This document shows, piece by piece, positions 47,565-55,918 of a stretch of DNA of 64,000 nt. Below the pieces are notes generated by a model. The model was not told where the DNA came from, made no database searches, and saw only the letters and a list, made by a program, of their open reading frames with translations. The stretch comes from Sphingobacterium micropteri. Lineage in GTDB: Bacteria > Bacteroidota > Bacteroidia > Sphingobacteriales > Sphingobacteriaceae. Position 1 is the stretch's first letter, and every line of letters begins with the position of its first letter. Where the stretch lies: positions 1 to 64,000 of the forward strand of contig NZ_JACOIK010000010.1 in the NCBI RefSeq assembly GCF_014692515.1, given 5' to 3'. The position numbers were made by a program, and so were the translations under genes.

Positions 47565-48209
47565 CTACATCGGCACATATACCACGTATTTTGTGTCAAA
47601 GAAATCCTCTTTAAAATAGGAGGATAGTGGATGTAGTTCTGCTTTGAGCCGTGATTCTTTGATTTCATCCCGAAGATCGCCCCCTTTTAGATAAATAATG
47701 CCGTTTGGGATACCATTTCGATCTTGTTTTTCAAATTTATTTCGAATCCAGGAAGCAAATTCACCTAAACGTGTTACCGCGCGCGATATCACAAAATCAT
47801 ATTTATAATCCAACTGCTCTGCACGGATATGGTCGGCCTCTACATTTTCTAAACCGAGAGCCTGGGCCACTTCACGCACCACTTTAATTTTTTTTCCAAT
47901 AGAATCGACTAAATGAAATTGTGCTTCCGGAAAAAGGATAGCTAAAGGTATACCGGGAAAACCACCCCCAGTTCCAACATCCAATATCCGGGTGCCGGGT
48001 GTGAACTCCGGCATAAATTTGGCGACACCGAGTGAATGTAGGACATGCTTCAAATAAAGGCTATCAATATCTTTTCTGGAAATGACATTAATTTGGTCAT
48101 TCCAGAATGGGTACACCTCTCCCAATTGTGCAAATTGTTGTTTTTGTTTTTCCGTTAATGTTGGAAAATATTTGTAGATAATATCGACTGTTGGGTTCAT
48201 GTTATTCAT
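47565..48209 (-). CDS. rsmG: 16S rRNA (guanine(527)-N(7))-methyltransferase RsmG
   Basis: RsmG (GidB) methylates G527 in the 530 loop of 16S rRNA; loss gives low-level streptomycin resistance in other bacteria. The roughly 214-residue protein has WNDQINVISRKD, LHSLGVAKF, the SAM motif ILDVGTGGGFPGIPLAILFP and VISRAVTRLGEFASW. Three ATGs compete for the start. The one at 48209 overlaps the stop of the upstream glycosyltransferase in TGATG, favouring coupling; 48200 gives the shorter MNPTVDIIYKYFP. Confidence 0.95.
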   Translation of the reverse strand: MNNMNPTVDIIYKYFPTLTEKQKQQFAQLGEVYPFWNDQINVISRKDIDSLYLKHVLHSLGVAKFMPEFTPGTRILDVGTGGGFPGIPLAILFPEAQFHLVDSIGKKIKVVREVAQALGLENVEADHIRAEQLDYKYDFVISRAVTRLGEFASWIRNKFEKQDRNGIPNGIIYLKGGDLRDEIKESRLKAELHPLSSYFKEDFFDTKYVVYVPM

Positions 48210-49351
48210 CACCATGATGTTTGTTTTTTGCTACGGTTAAACAGACCGTTGATGCAAATATAAAAATAATACAAAACGTCCAGTATTGGAAGCCAAATAA
48301 ACAGATCCCGGATAGCCAGTTTTGCATAAATGCGGTTAAAAATTAAGAGTTGGCTAAGCAAGCGTATACCATATATTCCTAGTGGAATGTACCATAAACT
48401 GGGATAGATTACAAAGCATACGAATAGCATCAGATAAAACAATAAAGCAGATAACAATTGTGTCGCAAGCATGCGCTTATGTTTGCGCTTATATAGTGTA
48501 GAAGCGCCGGAATGACGTGCTTTCTGTTTATAATAACTTTTCCAAGTTGTCTTAGGAACAGAGCATATATGTGCATCTGGGTGTATAGCGATTTGCACGT
48601 TAGTATTGGTTGCATTGTGGTTTACAAATAGATCGTCATCCCCAGATTTGATATGCATATGTTTGTTGAAACCTTTACCTTTATAAAAAAGGGATTTCGT
48701 ATAAGCCAAGTTGCGACCGACACCCATATAAGCATTTCCCTTTAAAGCATAGGCTAAATAGCTCATCGCCGTATGGGTTGTTTCAAATCGGATTAATTTA
48801 TTCAGAAACCCATTTTGTTTGAAATAAGGCGAGTAGCCTAGGACAATTTCTTTTTCAGGGGAGAAAGCGCCTGCCATTTCCGCTAGCCAGAAAGCACCTG
48901 CAGGTTGGCAGTCGGCATCTGTAAAAACAAGATGTTCATATTTCGCCGCCTTGATACCCATGGTGAGCGCAAATTTTTTGGTGTGTTTTAAACGAATATG
49001 TTCTTTGATTTCTACGATCTTTAACCGTTCAGGATATCTGGATGAAAACTCTTTCAGTATCCATTTGCTCTCATCGTCCGAACAATCATCGACCAATACT
49101 ACTTCGAATAGCGGGTAATCCTGCTCCAATATCTGAGGAAGAAACGATTTTAAGTTCTCCTCCTCATTGTGTGCACATATAACTACACTTACGGGAGGTT
49201 GCTGAGTAGCCTCCCGGAAAGATTTTATCGGATAAAAGGTTAATTTTCCATAAACAAAATAGATATAGGAAAGTTGGATAAGTAACAAAATACCCAATAC
49301 CCCTATAGGTGCATACGGAAGATAAGATAAAAGTTGTTCCAATAATGTCAT
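48209..49351 (-). CDS. Family 2 glycosyltransferase, membrane-anchored
   Basis: The roughly 380-residue enzyme has an N-terminal membrane helix (PYAPIGVLGILLLIQLSYIYFVYG), a GT-A catalytic domain with VSVVICAHNEEENL, VVLVDDCSDDES, FTDADCQPAGAFWL and SGDDDLFVNHNA, and C-terminal hydrophobic helices (LLSALLFYLMLFVCFVIYPSLWYIPLGIYGIRLL). It transfers a sugar from a nucleotide donor to a lipid or polymer on the inner membrane; donor and acceptor are unknown. The ATG at 49351 is used because the upstream alternative is a TTG inside a TATCTTTG -7 box. Its stop overlaps rsmG. Confidence 0.88.
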   Translation of the reverse strand: MTLLEQLLSYLPYAPIGVLGILLLIQLSYIYFVYGKLTFYPIKSFREATQQPPVSVVICAHNEEENLKSFLPQILEQDYPLFEVVLVDDCSDDESKWILKEFSSRYPERLKIVEIKEHIRLKHTKKFALTMGIKAAKYEHLVFTDADCQPAGAFWLAEMAGAFSPEKEIVLGYSPYFKQNGFLNKLIRFETTHTAMSYLAYALKGNAYMGVGRNLAYTKSLFYKGKGFNKHMHIKSGDDDLFVNHNATNTNVQIAIHPDAHICSVPKTTWKSYYKQKARHSGASTLYKRKHKRMLATQLLSALLFYLMLFVCFVIYPSLWYIPLGIYGIRLLSQLLIFNRIYAKLAIRDLFIWLPILDVLYYFYICINGLFNRSKKQTSW

Positions 49352-49360
49352 ATAGTGCAG

Positions 49361-49385
49361 CAAAGATACGGTGTCTACAAAGATA
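49361..49385 (-). promoter_or_regulatory. Tandem -7 elements before the glycosyltransferase gene
   Basis: On the minus strand TATCTTTG occurs twice, at 49385-49378 and 49368-49361, both perfect TAnnTTTG matches spaced 17 bp apart. The nearer one ends 9 bases before the ATG at 49351. Two alternative start sites are possible. Confidence 0.5.
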
Positions 49386-49495
49386 AATAGTGAAAAAGTT
49401 AAGTTTTATTAAGATTTTGGCATGCACTCGTTTCCTCCCGATTTTTATCCTATTTTTCCTCTATTATAATTTGCCATTGATGGCAGAGGAGAGCA

Positions 49496-49552
49496 AACTA
49501 AATTCATTTTATATGTATATTTCCTATATTGCATATAAACATGAATTTAGTT
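49496..49552 (+). repeat. Long inverted repeat over the tgt promoter
   Basis: The left arm AACTAAATTCATTTTATA (49496-49513) matches the complement of the right arm (49534-49552) at all 18 positions apart from one extra base in the right arm. The arms are about 20 bp apart. A possible tgt promoter overlaps it: ATTG at 49528-49531 and TAGGTTTG at 49552-49559. It may be an operator for the divergent tgt and glycosyltransferase transcripts. Confidence 0.7.
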
Positions 49553-49559
49553 AGGTTTG
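49552..49559 (+). promoter_or_regulatory. -7 element of tgt
   Basis: TAGGTTTG is a perfect TAnnTTTG match, with ATTG about 20 bp upstream as a weak -33 box. The leader would be about 35 nt. Confidence 0.55.
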
Positions 49560-49599
49560 CATTGATTTTGCTCAAAAGGGCACGAGGGATATTATAAAT

Positions 49600-50730
49600 A
49601 TGAAATTTACGCTTCAGGCAGAGGATATAGCATCTAAGGCACGAGCAGGTGTCTTGGAAACCGCACACGGAAACATTCAGACACCTATTTTTATGCCTGT
49701 AGGCACAGCAGGAACAGTTAAAGCAGTACATCAGCATGAATTGGTGGAGGATATTCAGGCACAGATTATTTTAGGTAATACCTATCATCTGTATCTGCGT
49801 CCGGGTTTGGATGTGCTGCATAAAGCAGGTGGTCTGCATAAATTTAATCATTGGGACGGCCCTATATTGACGGATTCCGGCGGATATCAAGTGTATTCAT
49901 TGACAGAAGTACGTAAGATCAGAGAAGAGGGGGTAACTTTTCGTTCACATATCGATGGGTCGAAGCACCTTTTTACACCGGAAAATGTGATGGATACGCA
50001 ACGCATCATCGGAGCTGATATCATCATGGCTTTTGACGAATGCACACCTTATCCCTGTGAATACAGCTATGCTCGGAAATCGTTGGACATGACCCATCGT
50101 TGGTTAAAACGCTGTGTAGATCGATTCGACAGTACCGAGTCGTTGTATGGATATGAACAAACGCTCTTTCCAATCGTTCAGGGATCGGTCTATAAAGATT
50201 TACGCGAGAAATCGGCAGAAGTGATAGCGTCTTTCAATCGAGATGGTAACGCTATCGGTGGGCTTTCTGTCGGCGAACCTGCAGAGGAGATGTACGCTAT
50301 GACGGAAGTCGTGACCAACATCTTGCCACAGGACAAACCCCGTTATCTTATGGGCGTAGGCACGCCGATTAATATTCTCGAAAATATTGCGCTGGGTATC
50401 GATATGTTCGATTGCGTCATGCCGACGCGGAATGCGCGAAACGGCATGTTGTTCACGCAGAATGGTATTATCAATATTAAGAATGAAAAATGGAAGGCCG
50501 ACTTTTCGCCTATTGAAGCCGAAAGCGATTTGTTGGTCGATCAAATACATACCAAAGCTTATCTTCGTCATTTAATTAGATCACAAGAGATTTTAGGTGC
50601 GCAGATCGCATCACTGCATAACCTTCACTTTTACTTATGGCTGGTAAAACAAGCTAGGGAGAAAATTATCGACGGTACGTTTTATGACTGGAAAGAGAAG
50701 ATGGTAAAAGTTTTAGGACAAAGGTTGTAG
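49600..50730 (+). CDS. tgt: tRNA-guanine transglycosylase, zinc-site cysteines absent
   Basis: Tgt exchanges guanine-34 of certain tRNAs for a queuine precursor. The 376-residue TIM-barrel enzyme keeps PIFMPVGTAGTVKA, ILGNTYHLYLRPG, ILTDSGGYQVYSL and the DMFDCVMPTRNARNGMLF block with the catalytic Asp. The segment that in E. coli supplies three zinc ligands (ECDCYTC) is ESDLLVD here, so the cysteines are replaced; the histidine in LHNLHFYL is kept. As I recall, Bacteroides Tgt looks similar, so this is probably a clade trait. It starts an operon with an LptF/G-like gene 3 bases downstream. Confidence 0.94.
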   Translation: MKFTLQAEDIASKARAGVLETAHGNIQTPIFMPVGTAGTVKAVHQHELVEDIQAQIILGNTYHLYLRPGLDVLHKAGGLHKFNHWDGPILTDSGGYQVYSLTEVRKIREEGVTFRSHIDGSKHLFTPENVMDTQRIIGADIIMAFDECTPYPCEYSYARKSLDMTHRWLKRCVDRFDSTESLYGYEQTLFPIVQGSVYKDLREKSAEVIASFNRDGNAIGGLSVGEPAEEMYAMTEVVTNILPQDKPRYLMGVGTPINILENIALGIDMFDCVMPTRNARNGMLFTQNGIINIKNEKWKADFSPIEAESDLLVDQIHTKAYLRHLIRSQEILGAQIASLHNLHFYLWLVKQAREKIIDGTFYDWKEKMVKVLGQRL

Positions 50731-50733
50731 AAA

Positions 50734-51816
50734 ATGAACATCATTGATCGCTATATCATTAAAAAATACCTGAGCACCTTTGTGTTCACGGTTGGTATTT
50801 TTATTGTCGTGATTGTTGTTTTTGATGTTTCAGAGAAATTGGATGATTTCCTTAAATATAAAGCGCCGATGTCCAAAGTATTTCTGGAATATTATGCGCT
50901 GGGCAGTATCCCCTTTTTTCTGAATATGTTGACGCCACTGATCAATTTCATAGCGGTGATTTTCTTTACCTCCAAGATGGCCGATCAGACGGAAGTTGTG
51001 CCTATTTTGAGTGGTGGCATGAGCTTTAACCGTTTTCTGCGACCTTATATGATCGCGGCGAGTGTTATCTTTTTATTTACGTTGGTATCGAATATTTGGA
51101 TTATTCCTTATACCAATAAGATTAAGGTGAACTTCGAAAATGTTTACGTAAAGCCACATAAGATCAGCACCTCTACGATGTCGACGCACATGCAGATCGA
51201 TTCCAATACCTACGTGTACATCGACAATTTTGATACGAAACGAAACATAGGTTATAATTTTTCATTGGAGAAATTTGAGGGTGATCAGCTTACCGAGAAG
51301 CTGATGGCACAAAGTATTACCTGGGATTCCGTTGCTACGAAATGGAAAATCAAAGATTATACGGTGCGAACGATTGATGGCCTGCGCGAGACGATGGAGA
51401 AAGGTGCAGATCGGGATACGACTTTGGATATGTTGCCGAGGGACTTCGAAACCTACGACAACGTCTTTACTGCTATGGATACCAAAGAATTGAACCAACG
51501 TATTGCAAAAGAGGAAACTCGTGGAACAGGTATGATGACCGATTTGCTGTTGGAAAAATACAAACGCTATATCGGGCCTTTTTCAGCGTATATCTTAACA
51601 TTAATGGGCGTATCGTTATCTTCTAAAAAAGTTCGTGGAGGTATTGGTTTGAGTCTGGGGATCGGTATAGCATTGAGTTTTACATTCCTGGTCCTGGTTC
51701 AGTTCTCGACGATGTTCTCCTTAAAAGGAGGTCTGCCACCGTTAATTGCCATTCTGATTCCGAATGTGCTATTTTTAGTACTGGCACTCTGGCTAAAATA
51801 TAAAGCACCGAAATAG
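50734..51816 (+). CDS. LptF/LptG family permease
   Basis: The 360-residue protein has the YjgP/YjgQ (LptF/G) layout: three helices at the start (IIDRYIIKKYLSTFVFTVGIFIVVIVVFD; SIPFFLNMLTPLINFIAVIFFT; FLRPYMIAASVIFLFTLVSNIWIIPY), a periplasmic beta-jellyroll from about residue 130 to 260, and three C-terminal helices including YIGPFSAYILTLMGVSLSS. The LptF/LptG pair extracts lipopolysaccharide from the inner membrane with the LptB ATPase; which one this is cannot be decided from sequence. Pairing with tgt is common in Bacteroidota. Confidence 0.92.
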   Translation: MNIIDRYIIKKYLSTFVFTVGIFIVVIVVFDVSEKLDDFLKYKAPMSKVFLEYYALGSIPFFLNMLTPLINFIAVIFFTSKMADQTEVVPILSGGMSFNRFLRPYMIAASVIFLFTLVSNIWIIPYTNKIKVNFENVYVKPHKISTSTMSTHMQIDSNTYVYIDNFDTKRNIGYNFSLEKFEGDQLTEKLMAQSITWDSVATKWKIKDYTVRTIDGLRETMEKGADRDTTLDMLPRDFETYDNVFTAMDTKELNQRIAKEETRGTGMMTDLLLEKYKRYIGPFSAYILTLMGVSLSSKKVRGGIGLSLGIGIALSFTFLVLVQFSTMFSLKGGLPPLIAILIPNVLFLVLALWLKYKAPK

Positions 51817-52715
51817 TGAACAATAAAAATGTCCTGATCCTGCATTTCACGGTGTTGATTTGGGGATTTACGGGGGTATTAGGAGGCTTATTATCCATAT
51901 CTGCCATCCATTTAGTCTGGTACCGGGTGCTAATTGCAGCTCTTTCCCTTTTTATTTATTTTATCTTTACAGGCAAATCCATACACGTCGATAAAGAAAA
52001 GCTGATACAGTTTTTTATGGTGGGCGGGGTTGTTGGCATCCATTGGGTGCTGTTTTTTCATTCTATTAAGATATCGACGGTATCCGTTACATTAGTAACG
52101 TTATCTTCCCTGACTCTTTTTACCTCTATTTTAGAACCTATTATCAATAAAACAAAGATATCCAAGGCCGATGTGGGCATAGGTCTGATTATCATATTAG
52201 GTATCTATCTCATTTTTAAATTTGAGTTTCAATATGTATGGGGTATTGTATTTGGACTGGGTGCAGCTTTGTGTGCCAGTATCTTTTCTATTCTCAATGC
52301 CCGGATGGTGAAAATGACGAGTCCTACCGTAATTACGTTTTATGAAATGTTAGGTGCTTTTTTCTGGGTATCCGTCATCATGCTGCTTAGGGGAGATTTC
52401 AACGCAGAAATGTGGTTGACGGATGCCGATTGGGCTTATATATTGTTGTTAGGGGTGGTTTGTACGGCTATAGCTTACGTACTAGGTGTTGCGGTGATGA
52501 AGGAATTAAGTGCTTTTACGGTTGCATTGACGACGAATATGGAACCTATATATGGTATTCTTCTGGCTATGCTCATTTTTGGACAGCAGGAAACGATGAG
52601 CTTAGGTTTTTATATGGGAGCTGTTATTATTTTAGGAGCGGTATTCCTGTATCCTTATGTGAAAGTGAAAATAGAGAACAGGGAGAGAAAGTTGATTAAC
52701 CGGAAGCTGCATTGA
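51816..52715 (+). CDS. EamA/DMT family transporter
   Basis: The 299-residue membrane protein has ten hydrophobic helices in two EamA repeats (LILHFTVLIWGFTGVLGGLL; VWGIVFGLGAALCASIFSILNARM and others). It starts with GTG, overlapping the LptF/G-like stop in TAGTG, so translation is coupled. The WGFTGVLGGLLSISAIHLVWYRVLIA region and the repeated Pro/Glu-containing helices (EPIINK; MEPIYGILLAMLIFGQ) are typical. Members export amino acids or other metabolites; the substrate is unknown. It is the last gene of the tgt operon. Confidence 0.9.
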   Translation: MNNKNVLILHFTVLIWGFTGVLGGLLSISAIHLVWYRVLIAALSLFIYFIFTGKSIHVDKEKLIQFFMVGGVVGIHWVLFFHSIKISTVSVTLVTLSSLTLFTSILEPIINKTKISKADVGIGLIIILGIYLIFKFEFQYVWGIVFGLGAALCASIFSILNARMVKMTSPTVITFYEMLGAFFWVSVIMLLRGDFNAEMWLTDADWAYILLLGVVCTAIAYVLGVAVMKELSAFTVALTTNMEPIYGILLAMLIFGQQETMSLGFYMGAVIILGAVFLYPYVKVKIENRERKLINRKLH

Positions 52716-52722
52716 TATAAAA

Positions 52723-52764
52723 TGAAACCCTCCAAATTGCTGAAATGCTTTGAAGGGTTCGCTA
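52723..52764. terminator. Terminator-like hairpin between convergent genes
   Basis: AACCCT and CAAA on the left pair with TTTG and AGGGTT on the right with one mismatch, around a 13-nt loop. The minus strand continues with TTTCATTTTAT, and the plus strand with CGCTATTG, so it probably serves the repeat-protein gene more than the EamA gene. Confidence 0.5.
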
Positions 52765-52793
52765 TTGTGGTTTGAATAGTAGTTCTTACGTTA

Positions 52794-54269
52794 TTATCTT
52801 TTTATTGGTTCTCCATCCTTATAGATTTCGGTATCAGAGAGTTTTCCTTTTTCATCGTAATACTTCCATTCTCCATCTTTTCTGTTTCGTCCGTTATTGA
52901 AGATTTTGTAGAAACCGATTGATTTTCGTTTTCCGTTATCATGAAACTCTTTCCATTCACCAACTCGTAACCCATTCTGATACGTACCCACAGATTTTAG
53001 TTTTTTGTTATCGTGGTAGTGTTTCCATTCGCCGTGTTCCCTACCTTTTACATACGAGCCCTCTATCCGCAATACATCCTTTTCATCATATTCTTTCCAT
53101 TCGCCTTCTCTATTGCCGTTCTGGTAGTATCCGACTTCCTTCCGCTGGCCATTTTCAAAATAACTCTTTACTTCACCTATCTGCTTGCCATTGGCATAAT
53201 TTTTTATCGAACTAATTTGTCCATTATCATGCTTTTCTATCCATTCACCATCTTTTTCTCCATTGTTGTATAGGCCAATTTCAGAGCTTCCACTCATATA
53301 GTGATATTCATGCCTTCCGTGCGGGATACCATCTTTGAACGTGTACAGACGCCATAGTTTGCCGTTGTCAAAATAATCCTTAAGCTGTCCGTTTTCGTCT
53401 ACCTCCAATACGGCACGCAAACGCAATAGCGCAGGAGCTAACGTCTGATCACCCAATTCAACCGCTTTTCTATATAGTGCGAGTGCTTTGGGTAAGTCTT
53501 TTTGAGTCTGAAAACCGGTTTCGTAGGCTGCTGCTAAACCGCGTGTACAATCTTTATCTCCTGCAGCAGCCCCTTTAGCCAGCCATTCAAAAGCTTTGCG
53601 TTCATTTTTTTCGATACCATCTTTGCCCTCAATCAATAAGAGTGATGCATAATACATAGACAGGGGATAATTTTTTCCTCCCGCTCTTTCATACCAATAT
53701 AACGCAGTAGGTATATCACGGGTTTTCTCTCTAGATTCCGTTATCATATCAACTGCTAACGCTGCTGCTTTGCTGTCAATTTCATCATCTTTTTTCACAT
53801 AATGAGGACTGTTCACATAATCGTAATATTCGTTTCTTACCTTTATGTATTCTTTTGATAGTGCTTCTCCCTTTTGATACATCACACCGATAGCATGCAT
53901 ACCGTCAGGAGATCCAGCCGCTGCCGCTAAATAAAAGTTTATAAATGCTTCCGTGAGATCTATATTTCCGTTATATCCCGAATATCCCTGTGATTGATTA
54001 GAGATGGGCGTCCAGTAATCTCTGTTGGTAGCATCACCATGATAGTATATACTCCCCAGCAGATAGAGGGCTTGGGGATGATTTTGTCCGGCAGCAATTT
54101 CTAATTGTTTTTTTGCCTGCGCAATACGCTTAGATTTAACGCTCTGTACAGCGCTATTGTAATAATCATTAGCATTTTGCGCGGACAATTGAAGCCCTAA
54201 TAACAATATGCTGGACAGTAGTATTATATTCTTCGATTTGTTATATAATTTTAAATTTAACGCTTTCAT
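52794..54269 (-). CDS. Secreted Sel1-repeat plus MORN-like repeat protein (YwqK-type C-terminus)
   Basis: The 491-residue protein has a signal-like N-terminus (IILLSSILLLGLQLSA, then Q). Residues 34-290 contain Sel1-type helical repeats (NHPQALYLLGSIYYHGD, GSPDGMHAIGVMYQKGEAL, GDKDCTRGLAAAYETG). Residues 310-490 hold six or seven MORN-2-like repeats of about 23 residues around DGEWIEKHDNGQ, EGEWKEYDEKD, HGEWKHYHDNK and VGEWKEFHDNG, as in YwqK antitoxin-like proteins. Sel1 proteins usually scaffold partners, so periplasmic protein binding is the likely role. The partner is unknown, and no toxin gene is adjacent. Confidence 0.83.
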   Translation of the reverse strand: MKALNLKLYNKSKNIILLSSILLLGLQLSAQNANDYYNSAVQSVKSKRIAQAKKQLEIAAGQNHPQALYLLGSIYYHGDATNRDYWTPISNQSQGYSGYNGNIDLTEAFINFYLAAAAGSPDGMHAIGVMYQKGEALSKEYIKVRNEYYDYVNSPHYVKKDDEIDSKAAALAVDMITESREKTRDIPTALYWYERAGGKNYPLSMYYASLLLIEGKDGIEKNERKAFEWLAKGAAAGDKDCTRGLAAAYETGFQTQKDLPKALALYRKAVELGDQTLAPALLRLRAVLEVDENGQLKDYFDNGKLWRLYTFKDGIPHGRHEYHYMSGSSEIGLYNNGEKDGEWIEKHDNGQISSIKNYANGKQIGEVKSYFENGQRKEVGYYQNGNREGEWKEYDEKDVLRIEGSYVKGREHGEWKHYHDNKKLKSVGTYQNGLRVGEWKEFHDNGKRKSIGFYKIFNNGRNRKDGEWKYYDEKGKLSDTEIYKDGEPIKR

Positions 54270-54316
54270 AATCTTACTATGTTAATAACGGTAAATTTAT
54301 ACGCTATTTTAATTTC

Positions 54317-54344
54317 AGAAAATACCCATTAGTGGGTATTTTTT
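54317..54344. terminator. Bidirectional terminator-like hairpin in the leader of the repeat-protein gene
   Basis: AAAATACCCA and TGGGTATTTT form a 10-bp stem with a 4-nt loop and TT on the right. It lies between the gltD terminator and the start of the repeat-protein gene, so it acts as a second terminator or as a leader structure. A weak promoter could be inside this gap. Confidence 0.6.
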
Positions 54345-54365
54345 AAAATTGTTTCACGCTCAAAT

Positions 54366-54411
54366 AAAATAAAAACCCTCCAGAAACTTCATAAGACATC
54401 CGGAGGGTTTA
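54366..54411 (-). terminator. Terminator of the gltBD operon
   Basis: AAACCCTCC and GGAGGGTTT form a 9-bp stem around an extended loop. On the minus strand it is followed by a T-rich tract (TTTTTATTTTATTTG). It lies 21 bases after the gltD stop. Confidence 0.85.
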
Positions 54412-54431
54412 AGAGTAGTACTATTCTGATA

Positions 54432-55898
54432 TTAAGCGTATGAAACAGCTTTATCTTTACATTCCAGCTCGGAGTATCCCATCAGGAACTCATCTACTTT
54501 TCTAGCGCATTCACGACCTTCAGAGATCGCCCAAACGACGAGAGATTGACCGCGACGCATATCGCCAGCGACAAACACCTTATCAGCAGACGATTTGTAT
54601 TCGCCTTCTCGTGCTTCAACATTGCCACGTCCGTCAAGTTTCACGCCGAGTTGTTGCAATAGCCCTTCGTGTTGCGGATGTAGGAAGCCCATCGCCAACG
54701 TCACCAATTCACAAGGGATTTCACGCTCGGAACCTTCTATTTCTTTAAATTTGGTAGGTCTGCCCAGTGCATCGGTTTCCCATTCTAAGTCAACAATCAA
54801 TGCGGCACGTAGATGTCCTTTTTCGTCTCCCAAGAATGCTTTGGTGCTCACACTCCAATTACGCTGACAACCTTCCTCATGCGATGTGGTTGTTTTTAAC
54901 AGCATTGGATAAGTTGGCCAAGGCATCGCAGACGTACGCTCTTGCGGTGGTTGTGGCATCAATTCAAATTGTGTAACACTTTTTGCTCCATGGCGATTAG
55001 ATGTTCCCACACAGTCGGAACCGGTATCACCACCACCGATAACCAATACATTTTTATCCGTTGCTAAAATTTCTTCCACTTCAATAGGGGAGTTGCCGAC
55101 CCGTTTGTTTTGCTGCTTCAAAAATTCCATCGCGTAATGCACACCTTTCAGTTCGCGTCCCGGAATCGGCAAGTTACGTGGAATCGTTGATCCTCCAGCC
55201 AATACCACTGCATCGTAATCCTGCAATTCGCTGGCAGGAACATTCACACCTACTTCCGCATTTGTTTTAAATACGACACCCGATTGTTCCATTACTTCCA
55301 CCCGACGGTCGATCACGGATTTATCCAGTTTGAAATCCGGAATACCGTAACGAAGCAAACCACCCACTTTATCATCACGCTCGTATACCACGACATCATG
55401 TCCCGCTTTGTTCAATTGTGCCGCCGCAGCCAATCCAGCAGGGCCGGAGCCCACTACTGCCACGCGTTTGCCGGTTTTGATATAGCTTTTATTTGGCTGT
55501 ACGTAGTTTTTCTTATACGCAATTTCGATGATATGTTTTTCGATTTCTTCGATAGCAACCGGTGGTTTGTTAATACCTAGCACACAAGCGGCTTCGCAGG
55601 GTGCCGGACAAATTCTTCCCGTAAACTCCGGGAAGTTGTTGGTTGACACCAAGATGTTATACGCTTCTTCCCAGCGAGCATCGTAAACGGCGTCGTTAAA
55701 TTCGGGGATTACATTTCCCAATGGACACCCCGAGTGGCAAAAAGGAATGCCACAATTCATACAGCGTGCTGCTTGATGATTCAACTGATCATCGGTATAG
55801 CTGTGTACAAATTCTTGATAATTTTGTCTTCTGCTTTCTACAGATTCTTTCTGCGGAAGCGCTCTTTCAAATTCTAAAAATCCTGTTGGTTTTCCCAT
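54432..55898 (-). CDS. gltD: Glutamate synthase small subunit
   Basis: GltD supplies electrons from NAD(P)H to the large subunit, which makes glutamate from glutamine and 2-oxoglutarate. The 488-residue protein has an N-terminal iron-sulfur region (AARCMNCGIPFCHSGCPLGNVIPEFN near residue 43 and CPAPCEAACVLG near 95). A FAD-binding GSGPAGLAAAAQLNKAGHDVVVYERDDKVGGLLRYGIP follows, and an NAD(P) site with VLVIGGGDTGSDCVG near residue 285. It lies 20 bases after gltB in the same direction and ends at a strong terminator. Confidence 0.97.
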   Translation of the reverse strand: MGKPTGFLEFERALPQKESVESRRQNYQEFVHSYTDDQLNHQAARCMNCGIPFCHSGCPLGNVIPEFNDAVYDARWEEAYNILVSTNNFPEFTGRICPAPCEAACVLGINKPPVAIEEIEKHIIEIAYKKNYVQPNKSYIKTGKRVAVVGSGPAGLAAAAQLNKAGHDVVVYERDDKVGGLLRYGIPDFKLDKSVIDRRVEVMEQSGVVFKTNAEVGVNVPASELQDYDAVVLAGGSTIPRNLPIPGRELKGVHYAMEFLKQQNKRVGNSPIEVEEILATDKNVLVIGGGDTGSDCVGTSNRHGAKSVTQFELMPQPPQERTSAMPWPTYPMLLKTTTSHEEGCQRNWSVSTKAFLGDEKGHLRAALIVDLEWETDALGRPTKFKEIEGSEREIPCELVTLAMGFLHPQHEGLLQQLGVKLDGRGNVEAREGEYKSSADKVFVAGDMRRGQSLVVWAISEGRECARKVDEFLMGYSELECKDKAVSYA

Positions 55899-55918
55899 GA
55901 CTACTTTTCCTCCGCTAA

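Noticed and set aside
49440..49599. preQ1 riboswitch before tgt
   Set aside because: No preQ1-I pseudoknot-like pattern (stem, A-rich tail) was found. The palindrome is too long and lies upstream of the likely transcription start.
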